NCBI RefSeq assembly: GCF_028768465.1
Contig: NZ_CP118225.1
Location: 6,677,001-6,741,000 of the forward strand
DNA from: Rhodopirellula sp. P2
GTDB lineage: Bacteria; Planctomycetota; Planctomycetia; Pirellulales; Pirellulaceae
DNA length: 64,000 nucleotides
Reading direction: 5' to 3'
Each line of letters starts with the position of its first letter. The stretch's first letter is position 1. Below are positions 1-8,261 of the stretch, piece by piece. The notes beneath the pieces were generated by a model that was given only the letters and a program-made list of their open reading frames with translations, was not told where the DNA came from and made no database searches. A program made the translations under genes and the position numbers.

Positions 1-336
1 CCTCAACAACGAGGGAGTCGTGACAAGCCCATCGACATCGCAACCCGACGCGTGAGCGAGGGACCACACCACCATCCCCCACGACGGCCCCTTCCGGGGC
101 GACCTTCCCGTCTCGGCCTTCCATCTCGGGGCTTCCACCCCGAGCTAAGAACGACGGCCCCTGCCGGGGCGATGGAGGCAGCCGAGCGACGAGAAGCTAG
201 AGGTCTCACTGTGACCCTGCGTCTCCTTCCCATTCCCGCTCTGCCCGCGCAGCAAAATGACCGTGGACCCAACTGAATGAATCCACGATCATTGACTGAT
301 TTGACCGATCTCCGAACGAACCAATCCGGCTTCGAA
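1..336 (-). repeat. Gene-free edge with reverse copies of the GCCCCGG palindrome repeat
   Basis: No gene is visible here. Around 80-175 lie two reverse-strand copies of a GC-rich palindromic repeat, with the pattern GGCCCCTTCCGGGGC then TCTCGGGGCTTCCACCCCGAG. The same family recurs near 3710, 13890, 14280, 14670, 14950, 17425 and 21740. rpoB, which usually follows rplL, does not begin within these 336 bases downstream of rplL, so either a repeat-filled spacer separates them or rpoBC lies elsewhere. Confidence 0.7.
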
Positions 337-750
337 CTACTTGAGTTCGACCGAGCCGCCAGCTTCTTCGACTTCGGCTTTGACCTTTTCAGCGTCTTCT
401 TTCGAGACAGCTTCTTTCAGGGTTGCGGGGCAACCTTCGACCATCTTCTTGGCGTCCATCAACGATGCACCGGTGATGTTCTTGACAACCTTGACGACGT
501 TCAGCTTCTTTTCGCCGAAGCTGGTCAAGACAACATCGAATTCGGTCTGCTCGACTTCAGCGGCACCACCACCATCGGCAGGACCAGCCATCATCACAGC
601 ACCACCACCGGCGGCTGGCTCAATGCCATGCTCATCCTTGAGGTAGTCACTCAATTCTTTGGCTTGCTTCAGGGTCATGTTGGCGATCTTGTCGCCAAGT
701 TCTTTTGCTTCTGCGCTGAATTCTGCGACAGCGGTTGCTTCATCGGACAT
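337..750 (-). CDS. rplL: 50S ribosomal protein L7/L12
   Basis: Forms the multimeric stalk of the large ribosomal subunit, which recruits translation GTPases and docks on L10. The 137-residue product has the expected architecture: an N-terminal dimerisation helix region (about 1-45), a Gly/Ala-rich hinge (about 46-67) and the compact C-terminal domain starting at TEFDVVL, with the conserved KKLNVVKVV and LKEAVSKEDAEKVK segments. The ATG at 750 is preferred because a GAGG ribosome-binding site lies about 10 bases upstream; an in-frame TTG at 756 would sit too close to it. It is the last gene of a rplA-rplJ-rplL group, separated from rplJ by a terminator-like hairpin. The family assignment is certain. 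Confidence 0.97.
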   Translation of the reverse strand: MSDEATAVAEFSAEAKELGDKIANMTLKQAKELSDYLKDEHGIEPAAGGGAVMMAGPADGGGAAEVEQTEFDVVLTSFGEKKLNVVKVVKNITGASLMDAKKMVEGCPATLKEAVSKEDAEKVKAEVEEAGGSVELK

Positions 751-797
751 AGTCAAACTACCTCAAAAACGAAAAAGGTGATTCGGAAATGGTTCAG

Positions 798-831
798 GGA
801 AAAAGCCGGGACAAGGACACAGGCCCCGGCT
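798..831 (-). terminator. Terminator-like hairpin between rplJ and rplL
   Basis: Read on the minus strand, AGCCGGG pairs with CCCGGCT (7 bp, 14-nt loop) and is followed directly by a short run of T. It sits in the 97-base gap between the rplJ stop and the rplL start. A leaky terminator or RNA processing site here could set the L10:L12 ratio. Function is inferred from the structure only. Confidence 0.5.
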
Positions 832-847
832 ACTTGAGCAAAAACGA

Positions 848-1372
848 CTATTCGTCGCCTTCGCCCTTGGACTTGATCTGGCTGTTGAGCGTTTTGCCGG
901 GGCCAAGCAACGCAGCGCTGAGTGCTGCACCTGGGCCAAGCATCTGGCCGACCAACATGGAAATTTGTTCTTCACGGCTGGGCCATTTGCTGACCGCCTT
1001 GACGGCATCTGGATCCAGTTTCTCACCGTCCATCACTCCGCCAGTGGTGGCGAATTTTTCGAACTTCTCTTTGTCCTTGTCCAGCCGGACGGCTTCCTTT
1101 ACCAGACTGACGAAGTCGCTTGAGCCCCAGAGCACGGCCACTTGCCCGTTCATTCCATCGAACGCGGGGTAGAGAGACGTGCCTTCAGTGGCGCGTCGGG
1201 CGAGCGAGTTTTTGACAACCATCATCTGGATGTCTTTTTGGCTCAGCTCACCACGCAGCTCGTTGGTCGCATTTGCATCCAGGCCGGAGCAGTTGACCAA
1301 CACGGCATCCTCCACGCCTTCAAGCCGACGCTTGAGATCGCGAGTCACCAGTTCTTTGACGTATTTACTCAT
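848..1372 (-). CDS. rplJ: 50S ribosomal protein L10
   Basis: L10 anchors the L7/L12 dimers to 23S rRNA at the stalk base and usually represses its own operon. The 174-residue product is of normal length. It begins MSKYVKELVTRDLKRRL and contains the L10 core: VLVNCSGLDANATNELRGEL, then the MVVKNSLARRA segment. The C-terminal part, from about residue 130, forms the helix that binds L12. It lies between rplA (172 bases upstream) and rplL. The leader upstream of its ATG folds into two strong stem-loops, listed separately, consistent with autogenous control. Confidence 0.97.
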   Translation of the reverse strand: MSKYVKELVTRDLKRRLEGVEDAVLVNCSGLDANATNELRGELSQKDIQMMVVKNSLARRATEGTSLYPAFDGMNGQVAVLWGSSDFVSLVKEAVRLDKDKEKFEKFATTGGVMDGEKLDPDAVKAVSKWPSREEQISMLVGQMLGPGAALSAALLGPGKTLNSQIKSKGEGDE

Positions 1373-1432
1373 CGGATTTTTTCACTCGAAAGAGCCAAAC
1401 CTTGGCCGCAGTTGGATGTGATCGTTTGGGGT

Positions 1433-1496
1433 AGGATCAAGAACATTGATCCTCCAACATCAATTTGAAAACCAACGCTTTCAACCATGATGTTGG
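1433..1496 (-). promoter_or_regulatory. Structured rplJ leader, candidate L10 autoregulatory site
   Basis: Two adjacent perfect hairpins lie in the rplA-rplJ spacer. One pairs CCAACATCA with TGATGTTGG (1454-1496), with an inner TTGAAA/TTTCAA stem. The other pairs AGGATCA with TGATCCT (1433-1453). L10(L12)4 represses the rplJL operon through a structured leader in many bacteria; that this leader works the same way is inferred from position and structure. I did not verify a kink-turn. Confidence 0.5.
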
Positions 1497-1544
1497 TTGA
1501 CCGGGGCAGCCCGATGAAGCGAATCATCGAGCCAAACCGTGCAG

Positions 1545-2222
1545 CTAGGTGGTAACGCGAACGCTAGGCGTCATCGTCGCACAGATCGCCACGCCTTTGA
1601 TGTACGTGCCCTTGATGGACTGAGGCTTCATGGCTGAGATGAAATCCACGAACGACGTGATGTTCTCTTCGAGTTTGCTGGAATCGAAGCTCATCTTGCC
1701 GACCATCGCGTGAACATTGCCACCCTTGTCGTTGCGGAACTCGACTTTACCAGCCTTGTACTCGCTGACGACTCGACCGACGTCAGGGGTCACTGTTCCA
1801 GCACGAGGGCTGGGCATCAAGCCACGAGGACCAAGCACACGACCCAAAGGTCCGACCAATCCCATCATGTCAGGGGCGGCGATGCAGACGTCGAAGTCTG
1901 TCCAGCCGTCTTTGATCTTCTTGGCCATGTCTTCTTGGCCGACTTCGTCCGCACCGGCTTCTTCAGCCGCTTTGGCAGCGTCGCCCTTGGCGAACACAAC
2001 CACGCGTTGGGTCTTGCCGATGCCGTGAGGCAACACGAGCGAACCACGGATGATCTGATCAGCCTGGTTTGGATCAACGCCCAAACGCATGTGAACTTCG
2101 ACGGTTTGGTCGAACTTCGTGGCGTCGTATGTTTTCAACACCTCGACGGCTTTGCCCAAAGGAAGCAGGTCCTTGGGCTGTTTTTCGAGGGCGGCACGAT
2201 ACCGCTTGGATTTCTTTCCCAT
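1545..2222 (-). CDS. rplA: 50S ribosomal protein L1
   Basis: L1 forms the mobile L1 stalk near the ribosomal E site and represses its own operon in many bacteria. The 225-residue product starts MGKKSKRYR and carries the L1 signatures [44 protein letters not shown] and the C-terminal GTYIKG. Length is typical. rplK, the usual upstream partner, is absent: 2223-2764 contains no L11 coding sequence. Transcription therefore probably starts in that spacer, which also holds the divergent start of the glycosyltransferase gene. Confidence 0.97.
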   Translation of the reverse strand: MGKKSKRYRAALEKQPKDLLPLGKAVEVLKTYDATKFDQTVEVHMRLGVDPNQADQIIRGSLVLPHGIGKTQRVVVFAKGDAAKAAEEAGADEVGQEDMAKKIKDGWTDFDVCIAAPDMMGLVGPLGRVLGPRGLMPSPRAGTVTPDVGRVVSEYKAGKVEFRNDKGGNVHAMVGKMSFDSSKLEENITSFVDFISAMKPQSIKGTYIKGVAICATMTPSVRVTT

Positions 2223-2764
2223 TTAGTCACGACTCATTTGTGTCGGGTGGTATGGCGATTCCACGCTGGCCCGAACTCGTTGTTGCCAGCTAATCATTCC
2301 GATCGGCTGAAAGAACGCCCGGCGGCAGAATCTCCCACTTGTTAAACAACCGAAACCCTCAAAGATCTGGGTTGCGATCGAAGCGGGGGAGTTTGGCGAA
2401 GGCCAGCAGCAGCGTCAACCTCAACTGGGCCAAGCAATTCGGTTTTTTTTCTTGGTTTTTCGAAGTGAGGCCTTCATCGAGGCACATCGGTTGCAATCGT
2501 GGGAAGATGCAGGAAAACCTGTCACAATCGACGGCAAACCCAAACATGAACCACGAAGCACCGTCGGAACTGGCGTTCACCGGGTTCCGCTGCCCCCGGA
2601 ATCTGCCTGCTTCCCACGCCCGAACGCCTGCTTTCGACACCGGAACAACAGTGCCTGACCGCCATGACCGAATGGCGGAACCCAATGGCTCGACAACATT
2701 TTGATGAAGCCGATGCAGTGCCAGCACCTCGCAGTGCACGCGAAAGAACCGAAAGAGAAATCGA
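2223..2764. other. Divergent spacer between rplA and a glycosyltransferase gene
   Basis: The spacer holds no convincing gene. It must contain promoters for rplA (minus) and the GT2 gene (plus), but I see no clear consensus promoter. The only compositional feature is a run of eight T at about 2441-2448. L11, NusG, SecE and tRNA genes, which often precede rplA, are not present. Confidence 0.5.
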
Positions 2765-3562
2765 ATGATGAATCCTTGGCTGACCGCACTTCCCGTTTAC
2801 AACGAAGCTCAATACGTCGACGAAGTCCTCGAAAACGTGCTGCAGCACGCCCACCAGATTCTGGTGGTCGACGACGGCAGCACCGACGGAACCCCGGAAC
2901 GCCTGGACGCCTGGGCCAAACGGCGGCCTAAATCCGTCGCGGTCGTGCACCATCCGCAGAACCGGGGCTACGGGGCTGCACTGCAAACGGTCTTCGCCCA
3001 CACGATCCAACAGGGCTACGAAGGCGTGGTCACACTGGACTGCGACGGGCAACACCAACCCTGCCGGATCCCTGAGTTCATCGAGGCAGGCCAGACCGCC
3101 GACATCGTCTCCGGCAGCCGCTACCTGAAGGTCTTCGAAGGCGACGACGCACCTCCCCAAGAACGAATGTTCATCAACCGCCGGATCACGGCGGATATCA
3201 ACCGCCGACTCGGCTTCTCGCTGACCGACGCGTTCTGCGGCTTCAAGGCTTACCGAACCGAAGGCCTGCGGTCGTTGAAAATCACGGACGACGGCTACGC
3301 GATGCCACTTCAACTGTGGGTCGAAGCCGCGGCGGCAGGACTGCAGGTCACGGAATTGCCCGTCCCATTGATCTACCTGGATCTCGAACGATCCTTCGGC
3401 GGGTCGCTGGATCACGCGGAAACCCGGCTGAACTACTACAACCAAGTCCTCGACGACGCGATCGACCTGGCCTGCCGCGAAGGCCGATTCCAACCAAGCC
3501 CCGGCAAACAAGAGCAAGCCAACTCGCCGTGCGGCGACAAATCCAAGCGAGCCGCCAGCTGA
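2765..3562 (+). CDS. Family 2 glycosyltransferase (DPM1/GtrB-like)
   Basis: A GT-A fold transferase that probably moves a sugar from a nucleotide donor to a lipid or polyprenyl-phosphate acceptor at the inner membrane face; the substrate cannot be read from sequence. The 265 residues show the GT2 hallmarks: ALPVYNEAQYVDEVL near the start, the nucleotide-binding DDGSTDGT (about 37-44), NRGYGAALQ, the DXD-like LDCDGQHQP and SGSRYLK. There is no membrane segment, so it resembles the soluble catalytic part of dolichol-phosphate-mannose-synthase-like enzymes. Two ATGs are adjacent; a purine-rich GAAAGAGAAAT lies just upstream. It stands alone, followed by repeats. Confidence 0.88.
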   Translation: MMNPWLTALPVYNEAQYVDEVLENVLQHAHQILVVDDGSTDGTPERLDAWAKRRPKSVAVVHHPQNRGYGAALQTVFAHTIQQGYEGVVTLDCDGQHQPCRIPEFIEAGQTADIVSGSRYLKVFEGDDAPPQERMFINRRITADINRRLGFSLTDAFCGFKAYRTEGLRSLKITDDGYAMPLQLWVEAAAAGLQVTELPVPLIYLDLERSFGGSLDHAETRLNYYNQVLDDAIDLACREGRFQPSPGKQEQANSPCGDKSKRAAS

Positions 3563-3589
3563 GCCGCCACCTCGCAAACCGCCGCATGG

Positions 3590-3870
3590 CGATTCTCGTG
3601 ACGTTGGGTTGAAACCCAACGCTCTCGGCTGCCGTCGCTCTGCGACTGATCGTGCGTGCCTGGTGATCCAGCAACCGCGGAGCGAAGACTGGAGCGGTTC
3701 ACCCCCATCGCCCCGGAGGGGCCGTCGTTGTTAGCTCGGGGCGGAAGCCCCGAGTTGGATCACGAAACACAGAAAGGCCGCCCCGGACGGGGCCGTCGTA
3801 GACGCGGTGCGGGGCCTCATTGACCCGCCGGGGTTCCTTGCCGACGGGCGGAGAGCCCATCCTACGGGCG
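3590..3870 (+). repeat. Palindromic repeat unit, single copy of the 391-bp family
   Basis: Contains the palindrome GTTGGGTTGAAACCCAAC, a TCGCTCTGCGA motif, GCCCCGGAGGGGC and CTCGGGGCGGAAGCCCCGAG, in the same order as the tandem units at 13.66-14.83 kb. It follows the glycosyltransferase stop by about 30 bases. No coding potential is seen. Confidence 0.75.
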
Positions 3871-3873
3871 AGC

Positions 3874-4060
3874 ATTGAAAAAGTTAAATTGACAACTAAA
3901 AACTGCAAATTGACTTGCCAGCCGACCAGCCAGTGCCCGTGGTGGACCAGGCACCAACACTTCACCAAGCCAAGGCGTTGAAACCAAGCAAGGCGTCCAA
4001 CATCTCGCCAGCTTCCGCCCTGATTTCACAATTTCAAATTGTCCATTTCACTTCTTCAAT
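3874..4060. mobile_element. AT-rich terminal-inverted-repeat element (MITE-like), degenerate copy
   Basis: The left end begins ATTGAAAAAGTTAAATTGAC and the right end, read in reverse, begins ATTGAAGAAGTGAAATGGAC. These match the ends of the better-preserved element at 52279-52451. The interior encodes nothing recognisable. It is interpreted as a non-autonomous element from its inverted ends and recurrence. Confidence 0.5.
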
Positions 4061-4082
4061 CGAAACACAAGCGTGCGCCCAC

Positions 4083-4231
4083 CAGAGTAGAACCGTTGTC
4101 CCCAACTGTTCCGTCGGGCAGCCCTCCAACGCCAAGCCTCGTCGCACCCGAGTCACTGCCAACCCGCTTGCGTCACGGTGCTCGACGACAACCAACAGGC
4201 ACGCAAACACTGGGACAAATGTTGGACCCTG
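4083..4231. mobile_element. 149-bp MITE-like element with CAGAGT..GAAC ends
   Basis: The left end CAGAGTAGAACCGTTGTCC and the right end (reverse read CAGGGTCCAACATTTGTCC) are imperfect inverted repeats. The interior matches the element at 15290-15440 in stretches such as CGGGCAG and CGCAAACA. It ends three bases before the stop codon of the neighbouring minus-strand gene, so it may have reshaped that gene's 3' end. Confidence 0.5.
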
Positions 4232-4234
4232 CCC

Positions 4235-4645
4235 TCAGCGAGGCAAACGCTTGGACTCGGTCTCGGGGGAGGCGTTGCCAACCGATTTCCCCACGGCGGC
4301 GGTCGCCAGCTGACGCATCGGGCGAGACGCCAGCCCTGCGGCCATCATCAACCGAGCCAGCCCGACCATGGTTTGATGCCACTGGTGCACCATGTCTGGG
4401 GTGCCGAAACGGGTCGCATCCTCTCGATGGAAGCCTTGCTCACTGACCCGAACCTCGGTTGCCATGTGCATCAAAGCCTCCAACATCACATGGCTGTGAC
4501 GGTCTGAATCCGTCAACCCTTCGTCGTCATAGATCCATAGATGGGGCTGCATCGCGAGATCCACGCTGTGCATCGCAGCAGCATCGGCATCCATCGCATC
4601 GACGACCAACGAACGGGCACCACATTGAACGTAAAACTTAGCCAT
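4235..4645 (-). CDS. Conserved small protein of unknown function, planctomycete type
   Basis: A 136-residue protein starting MAKFYVQCGARSLVVDAMDA. I do not recognise a domain with a known activity. The N-terminal half looks like a small beta/alpha fold with PHLWIYDDEGLTDSD; the middle VSEQGFHRED and HQWHQTMVGLARLM segments look helical. There is no signal peptide or membrane segment, so it is probably cytosolic. The ATG at 4645 has a GGAAG site about 9 bases upstream; the frame is open further upstream without comparable support. The last residues lie next to a MITE-like element and may be atypical. A real gene is likely from its composition and ribosome-binding site. Confidence 0.7.
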   Translation of the reverse strand: MAKFYVQCGARSLVVDAMDADAAAMHSVDLAMQPHLWIYDDEGLTDSDRHSHVMLEALMHMATEVRVSEQGFHREDATRFGTPDMVHQWHQTMVGLARLMMAAGLASRPMRQLATAAVGKSVGNASPETESKRLPR

Positions 4646-4760
4646 GGGATTGATCTTCCGTGAAAAGGCGGTTGCGGGGGGATCCGCCGCCGAGTGAACC
4701 TCCCGGCGACACACATAGGATCGCGACCGGCGTGACACGTTAGGTCACGAAGGGCGAGGG

Positions 4761-4948
4761 AGCTTCTAGCTTCTAGCTTCTAGCTTCTAGCTCCTAGCTC
4801 CTAGCTCCTAGCTCCTGCCTCCTAGCTCCTAGCTCCTAGCTCCTGCCTCCTAGCTCCTAGCTCCTAGCTCCTAGCTCCTAGCTCCTAGCTCCTGCCTCCT
4901 AGCTCCTGCCTCCTGCCTCCTGCCTCCTGCCTCCTGCCTCCTGCCTCC
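4761..4948 (+). repeat. Heptanucleotide tandem array (AGCTTCT/AGCTCCT/GCCTCCT)
   Basis: About 27 head-to-tail 7-bp units. The unit drifts along the array from AGCTTCT to AGCTCCT to GCCTCCT, with the variants grouped in blocks. It lies in the spacer upstream of ffh. The rest of 4646-5076 holds no visible gene. Confidence 0.95.
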
Positions 4949-5076
4949 CTAAAACAGGCCTGAAAACCGTTTCCCAGCGGAATTCGTCGTTCTCTCCATT
5001 TACAAAACGGAGCCGTCCTGGATAAACTGCCGGGCTTTCCTGGAAAAACCGCTTTTTCGCCCGCCCCTTCCGACGC

Positions 5077-6552
5077 GTGTTCGATTCACTCTCCGACGGT
5101 CTGCAATCCGCTTTCAAAAGTTTGTCTGGCAAAGGCAAACTGACCGAAGGCAATATGCGCGATGGGCTCAAGATCGTGGAGCAATCGCTGCTCGAGGCGG
5201 ACGTCAGCTACAGCGTCGTCCAGGACTTCATGGGCCATGTTTCCGAAAAAGCCCTCGGAAAACGCGTTCTCCTGTCGCTGCGGCCGCAAGAAGAGCTGGT
5301 TCGAATCGTCTACGACGAGCTGGTGGAAACCCTCGGCCCCGTCGATTCCGCCCTGAATTTGAAAGCCGATGGTCCCACGATCATCATGCTGTGCGGGCTG
5401 CAAGGCAGCGGAAAAACGACCACCTGTGGCAAGCTGACCAAGCTGCTGCAAGAACAAAACATCACCCCCTTGCTGGTCGCGGCTGACTTGCAACGCCCCG
5501 CCGCCATCGAACAACTCAAGGTCATTGGGTCGCAACTTGGCGTCCCCGTTCACGCTGAAACGGACCACAAAGACCCGGTCAAGGTCTGTCAAACCGGTGT
5601 GGAAATGGCCCGCCGCGATGGCAATCGCGTGGTCATCTTGGACACCGCAGGACGTTTGGCGATCGACGCCGAACTGATGGCCGAGCTGAAGAAAATTGAC
5701 CGCAAAGTCGGGCCCGACCAGGTTTACTTGGTCGTCGATGGCATGACGGGTCAAGACGCAGTCAACAGCGCTGGTGCGTTCAACGACGCGTTGGAACTGG
5801 ACGGCGTCGTGATGACCAAACTGGACGGCGACGCTCGCGGCGGAGCCTTGCTGTCCGTCAAACAAGTCACCGGCGTACCGATCAAATTCATGGGCACGGG
5901 CGAGCACTTCGATGCTCTGGAACCCTTCCGCCCTGAAGGCATGGCCAGCCGCATTTTGCAGATGGGCGACATCGTCGCCGCGGCTCGCGAAGCACACCGA
6001 ATCGTGGACGAAGACGAACGGGAAGAGCTGGAGGCCAAAATGGCCAGCGGCGACTTCTCGCTCGACGACTTCAAGAACATGATGCAGAAAGTCGCCCAGC
6101 CTGGGTTGATGGGACGCATGATGGGCCTGATGCCTGGCATGGGCCAATTCAAAGAAGCGATGGAATCGGAAGCGGCCGGCGGCCAACTTCGACAAATTAT
6201 CGGGGCAATCAATTCGATGACCCCCGCGGAACGCAAAAACCCTAAGCTGATCGATGCGACTCGTCGCACGCGAATCGCGAAGGGTGCTGGCGTTCAATCG
6301 CCAGTCATCACGCAATTGATCAAACAATTCGATGTGATGAAGCCGATGATGCAAGCGATGTCCGGCAAGGGCAGCGGCGATCGGATGGCAATGATGCGTC
6401 AAATTCAAGCTAACGCAATGTCGGGAGACCCCCGCTTGGGTGGCTTGAAAACAAAGCAGAGCACGGGGAAACGACTCTCCCCAGCCGAGAAGGCTCAGCA
6501 ACGCAAAGAACGCGACAAGCTGAAACGAAAACTCAAACGAAAAAAACGCTGA
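5077..6552 (+). CDS. ffh: Signal recognition particle protein Ffh (SRP54 GTPase)
   Basis: The protein subunit of bacterial SRP. It binds signal sequences of nascent membrane and secreted proteins and, with FtsY, delivers ribosomes to the SecYEG translocon. The 491 residues contain the N domain (1-90), the P-loop GLQGSGKTTT (about 107-116), DTAGR (about 189), TKLDGD (about 247) and a methionine-rich M domain (about 320-450) rich in MGRMMGLMPGMG-type segments; the C-terminus is very basic. The start is a GTG giving MFDSLSDGLQ, the normal Ffh N-terminus, although no clear Shine-Dalgarno site precedes it. It heads a probable ffh-rpsP-trmD-rplS operon. Confidence 0.97.
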   Translation: MFDSLSDGLQSAFKSLSGKGKLTEGNMRDGLKIVEQSLLEADVSYSVVQDFMGHVSEKALGKRVLLSLRPQEELVRIVYDELVETLGPVDSALNLKADGPTIIMLCGLQGSGKTTTCGKLTKLLQEQNITPLLVAADLQRPAAIEQLKVIGSQLGVPVHAETDHKDPVKVCQTGVEMARRDGNRVVILDTAGRLAIDAELMAELKKIDRKVGPDQVYLVVDGMTGQDAVNSAGAFNDALELDGVVMTKLDGDARGGALLSVKQVTGVPIKFMGTGEHFDALEPFRPEGMASRILQMGDIVAAAREAHRIVDEDEREELEAKMASGDFSLDDFKNMMQKVAQPGLMGRMMGLMPGMGQFKEAMESEAAGGQLRQIIGAINSMTPAERKNPKLIDATRRTRIAKGAGVQSPVITQLIKQFDVMKPMMQAMSGKGSGDRMAMMRQIQANAMSGDPRLGGLKTKQSTGKRLSPAEKAQQRKERDKLKRKLKRKKR

Positions 6553-6642
6553 GCGAGATCAAGTGGGCCAAGACCGGAGCAGGTACAGCCCTCAGTCTTC
6601 AGCCCCCGAAATCAACCTCAATTCCTTGGAGAAACGACCGAC

Positions 6643-7083
6643 ATGGCAGTAAGAATTCGCATGAAAAAGATGGGACGCACGCACCGTCCTTTCTTTCGTG
6701 TTTGTGCAGTGGATCAACGCAACCCACGTGATGGTCGTGTGATCGAAGAACTCGGCACCTACGACCCAATGTGCCCCGAAACCGACGCCCGCACCACGCT
6801 GAAGGCCGATCGGGTCGACTACTGGATCGGCGTTGGCGCTCAACCCAGCGACAAAGTGGCTGTGCTGATCAAAAAGTACGGCACCGAAGGTTCGCACCTG
6901 GAAGCCCAAAAGGCTGCCGTCGAGCGACTCGGACGCCGCAAAGATTACACCCCACCACCAGAAGCTCCCGCTCCCAAGGCTGCTCCCGTGGCAGAAGCCC
7001 CTGCGGAAGAAGCCCCCGCAGAAGAACCTGCTGCCGAAGCTTCGACCGACGATGCTCCTGCTGCAGAAGCCACCACGGAGTGA
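6643..7083 (+). CDS. rpsP: 30S ribosomal protein S16 with acidic C-terminal tail
   Basis: A small-subunit assembly protein. The first 85 or so residues are a standard S16 domain: MAVRIRMKKMGR, RPFFRVCAVDQRNPRDGR, ELGTYDP and DRVDYWIGVGAQPSDKV. The remaining 60 residues form a low-complexity Pro/Ala/Glu tail, making the protein 146 residues against about 80-90 in most bacteria. A GGAG site precedes the ATG. It follows ffh by 90 bases, and its stop codon overlaps the trmD start by four bases (GTGA), so the two are probably translationally coupled. Confidence 0.96.
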   Translation: MAVRIRMKKMGRTHRPFFRVCAVDQRNPRDGRVIEELGTYDPMCPETDARTTLKADRVDYWIGVGAQPSDKVAVLIKKYGTEGSHLEAQKAAVERLGRRKDYTPPPEAPAPKAAPVAEAPAEEAPAEEPAAEASTDDAPAAEATTE

Positions 7084-7808
7084 GATTCGACGTTGTCACC
7101 CTGTTTCCAGCCATCTTTGACGGTTATCTGACCCAAAGCTTGCTGGACAAGGCGATTGCTCGTGGTTTGGTAGAGATTCAGCGACACAACCTCCGCGATT
7201 GGGCCGAAGACACCCCTCATCGCAAAGTCGATGACCGCCCTTTTGGCGGCGGCCCGGGAATGTTGTTGCAAGTCGAACCGACCGTGAATTGCGTCCGGGA
7301 CGTGGACGCCATGGCCGCTGTCCCGGCTCGAAAGATTTTGTTGACCCCGCAAGGTCGACGGCTCGACCAACGGTTGGCCGAAGACCTCGCCACCAGCGAC
7401 CGCATCCTGTTGATGTGTGGTCGTTACGAAGGATTTGATCAACGCGTGTTGGATATCCTCCAACCCGAGGAGATCAGCATTGGCGACTTTGTCCTCAACG
7501 GGGGCGAGGTGGCCGCGATGACCATCATTGACGCTGTCGTCCGGTTGCTGCCTGGCGTGCTCGGTGATGAACAAAGCAGCCTGGATGATTCGTTCAGCCG
7601 AGGTAATCGGATGCTCGAGTTCCCCCAGTACACCCGGCCCCGTGAATTCGAAGGCCACACCGTCCCCGATGTTCTGCTCAGCGGCGATCATGCCGCGATC
7701 GCCGCCTGGCGAGCTGAACAAAGCTGGGCGAAAACGATTGACCGTCGCCGCGATTTGCTGCCCGAGCATTCAGAACCAAACAACGAACACCCCAACAAAC
7801 TCTCCTGA
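7080..7808 (+). CDS. trmD: tRNA (guanine-37-N1)-methyltransferase TrmD
   Basis: Uses S-adenosylmethionine to methylate G37 next to the anticodon, preventing +1 frameshifting. The 242-residue product starts at a GTG inside the rpsP stop ([20 protein letters not shown]), the canonical TrmD N-terminus; the open frame extends further upstream but there it overlaps rpsP. The SPOUT trefoil-knot motifs are intact: [22 protein letters not shown] and [15 protein letters not shown]. rimM, normally between rpsP and trmD, is missing. rplS follows after 19 bases. Confidence 0.96.
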   Translation: MRFDVVTLFPAIFDGYLTQSLLDKAIARGLVEIQRHNLRDWAEDTPHRKVDDRPFGGGPGMLLQVEPTVNCVRDVDAMAAVPARKILLTPQGRRLDQRLAEDLATSDRILLMCGRYEGFDQRVLDILQPEEISIGDFVLNGGEVAAMTIIDAVVRLLPGVLGDEQSSLDDSFSRGNRMLEFPQYTRPREFEGHTVPDVLLSGDHAAIAAWRAEQSWAKTIDRRRDLLPEHSEPNNEHPNKLS

Positions 7809-7827
7809 ACATCACAGAGGTTCCCAA

Positions 7828-8181
7828 ATGAACAACGCCATCATGGACATGGTCGACAAGGCCAACCAAAAAGAAGAGGCTCCCCAGTTCGAAATCGGCG
7901 ACACCGTCGACGTGCACTCCAAGATTTTGGAAGGCAGCAAAGAGCGGGTCCAAGTTTTCACCGGCGTCGTGATCGGCCGCAGTGGCCAAGGTTCCCGAGA
8001 AATGTTCACCGTCCGCCGCATCGTGGCTGGTGAAGGCGTGGAGCGTAAATTCCCCGTTCACAGCCCCCGCATCGAAAAAGTCGAAGTCAAACGCAGCGGT
8101 GTCACCCGTCGCGCCAAACTGTACTTCCTTCGTGATCGCGTCGGCAAAGCCGTTCGTTTGAAAGAACGTCGCCGCGTTTGA
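7828..8181 (+). CDS. rplS: 50S ribosomal protein L19
   Basis: A large-subunit protein at the 30S-50S interface. The 117-residue product has normal length and the L19 core: [62 protein letters not shown] and [14 protein letters not shown]. The ATG at 7828 is preceded by an AGAGG site; the frame is open upstream, but that part overlaps trmD out of frame. It is the last gene of the ffh-rpsP-trmD-rplS group. A repeat locus follows directly, with no obvious intrinsic terminator. Confidence 0.97.
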   Translation: MNNAIMDMVDKANQKEEAPQFEIGDTVDVHSKILEGSKERVQVFTGVVIGRSGQGSREMFTVRRIVAGEGVERKFPVHSPRIEKVEVKRSGVTRRAKLYFLRDRVGKAVRLKERRRV

Positions 8182-8261
8182 TCGCTGCCTTCGGGCACCC
8201 CACAGCATTCGCCAAGCTGCTCCGGTTCACCGGTGCAGCTTGTTTGCTGCGCGGTGGGAAG

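Noticed and set aside
2223-2764. rplK or a tRNA gene expected upstream of rplA
   Set aside because: No frame resembles L11 and no cloverleaf or GGTTCGAATCC-type T-arm was found.
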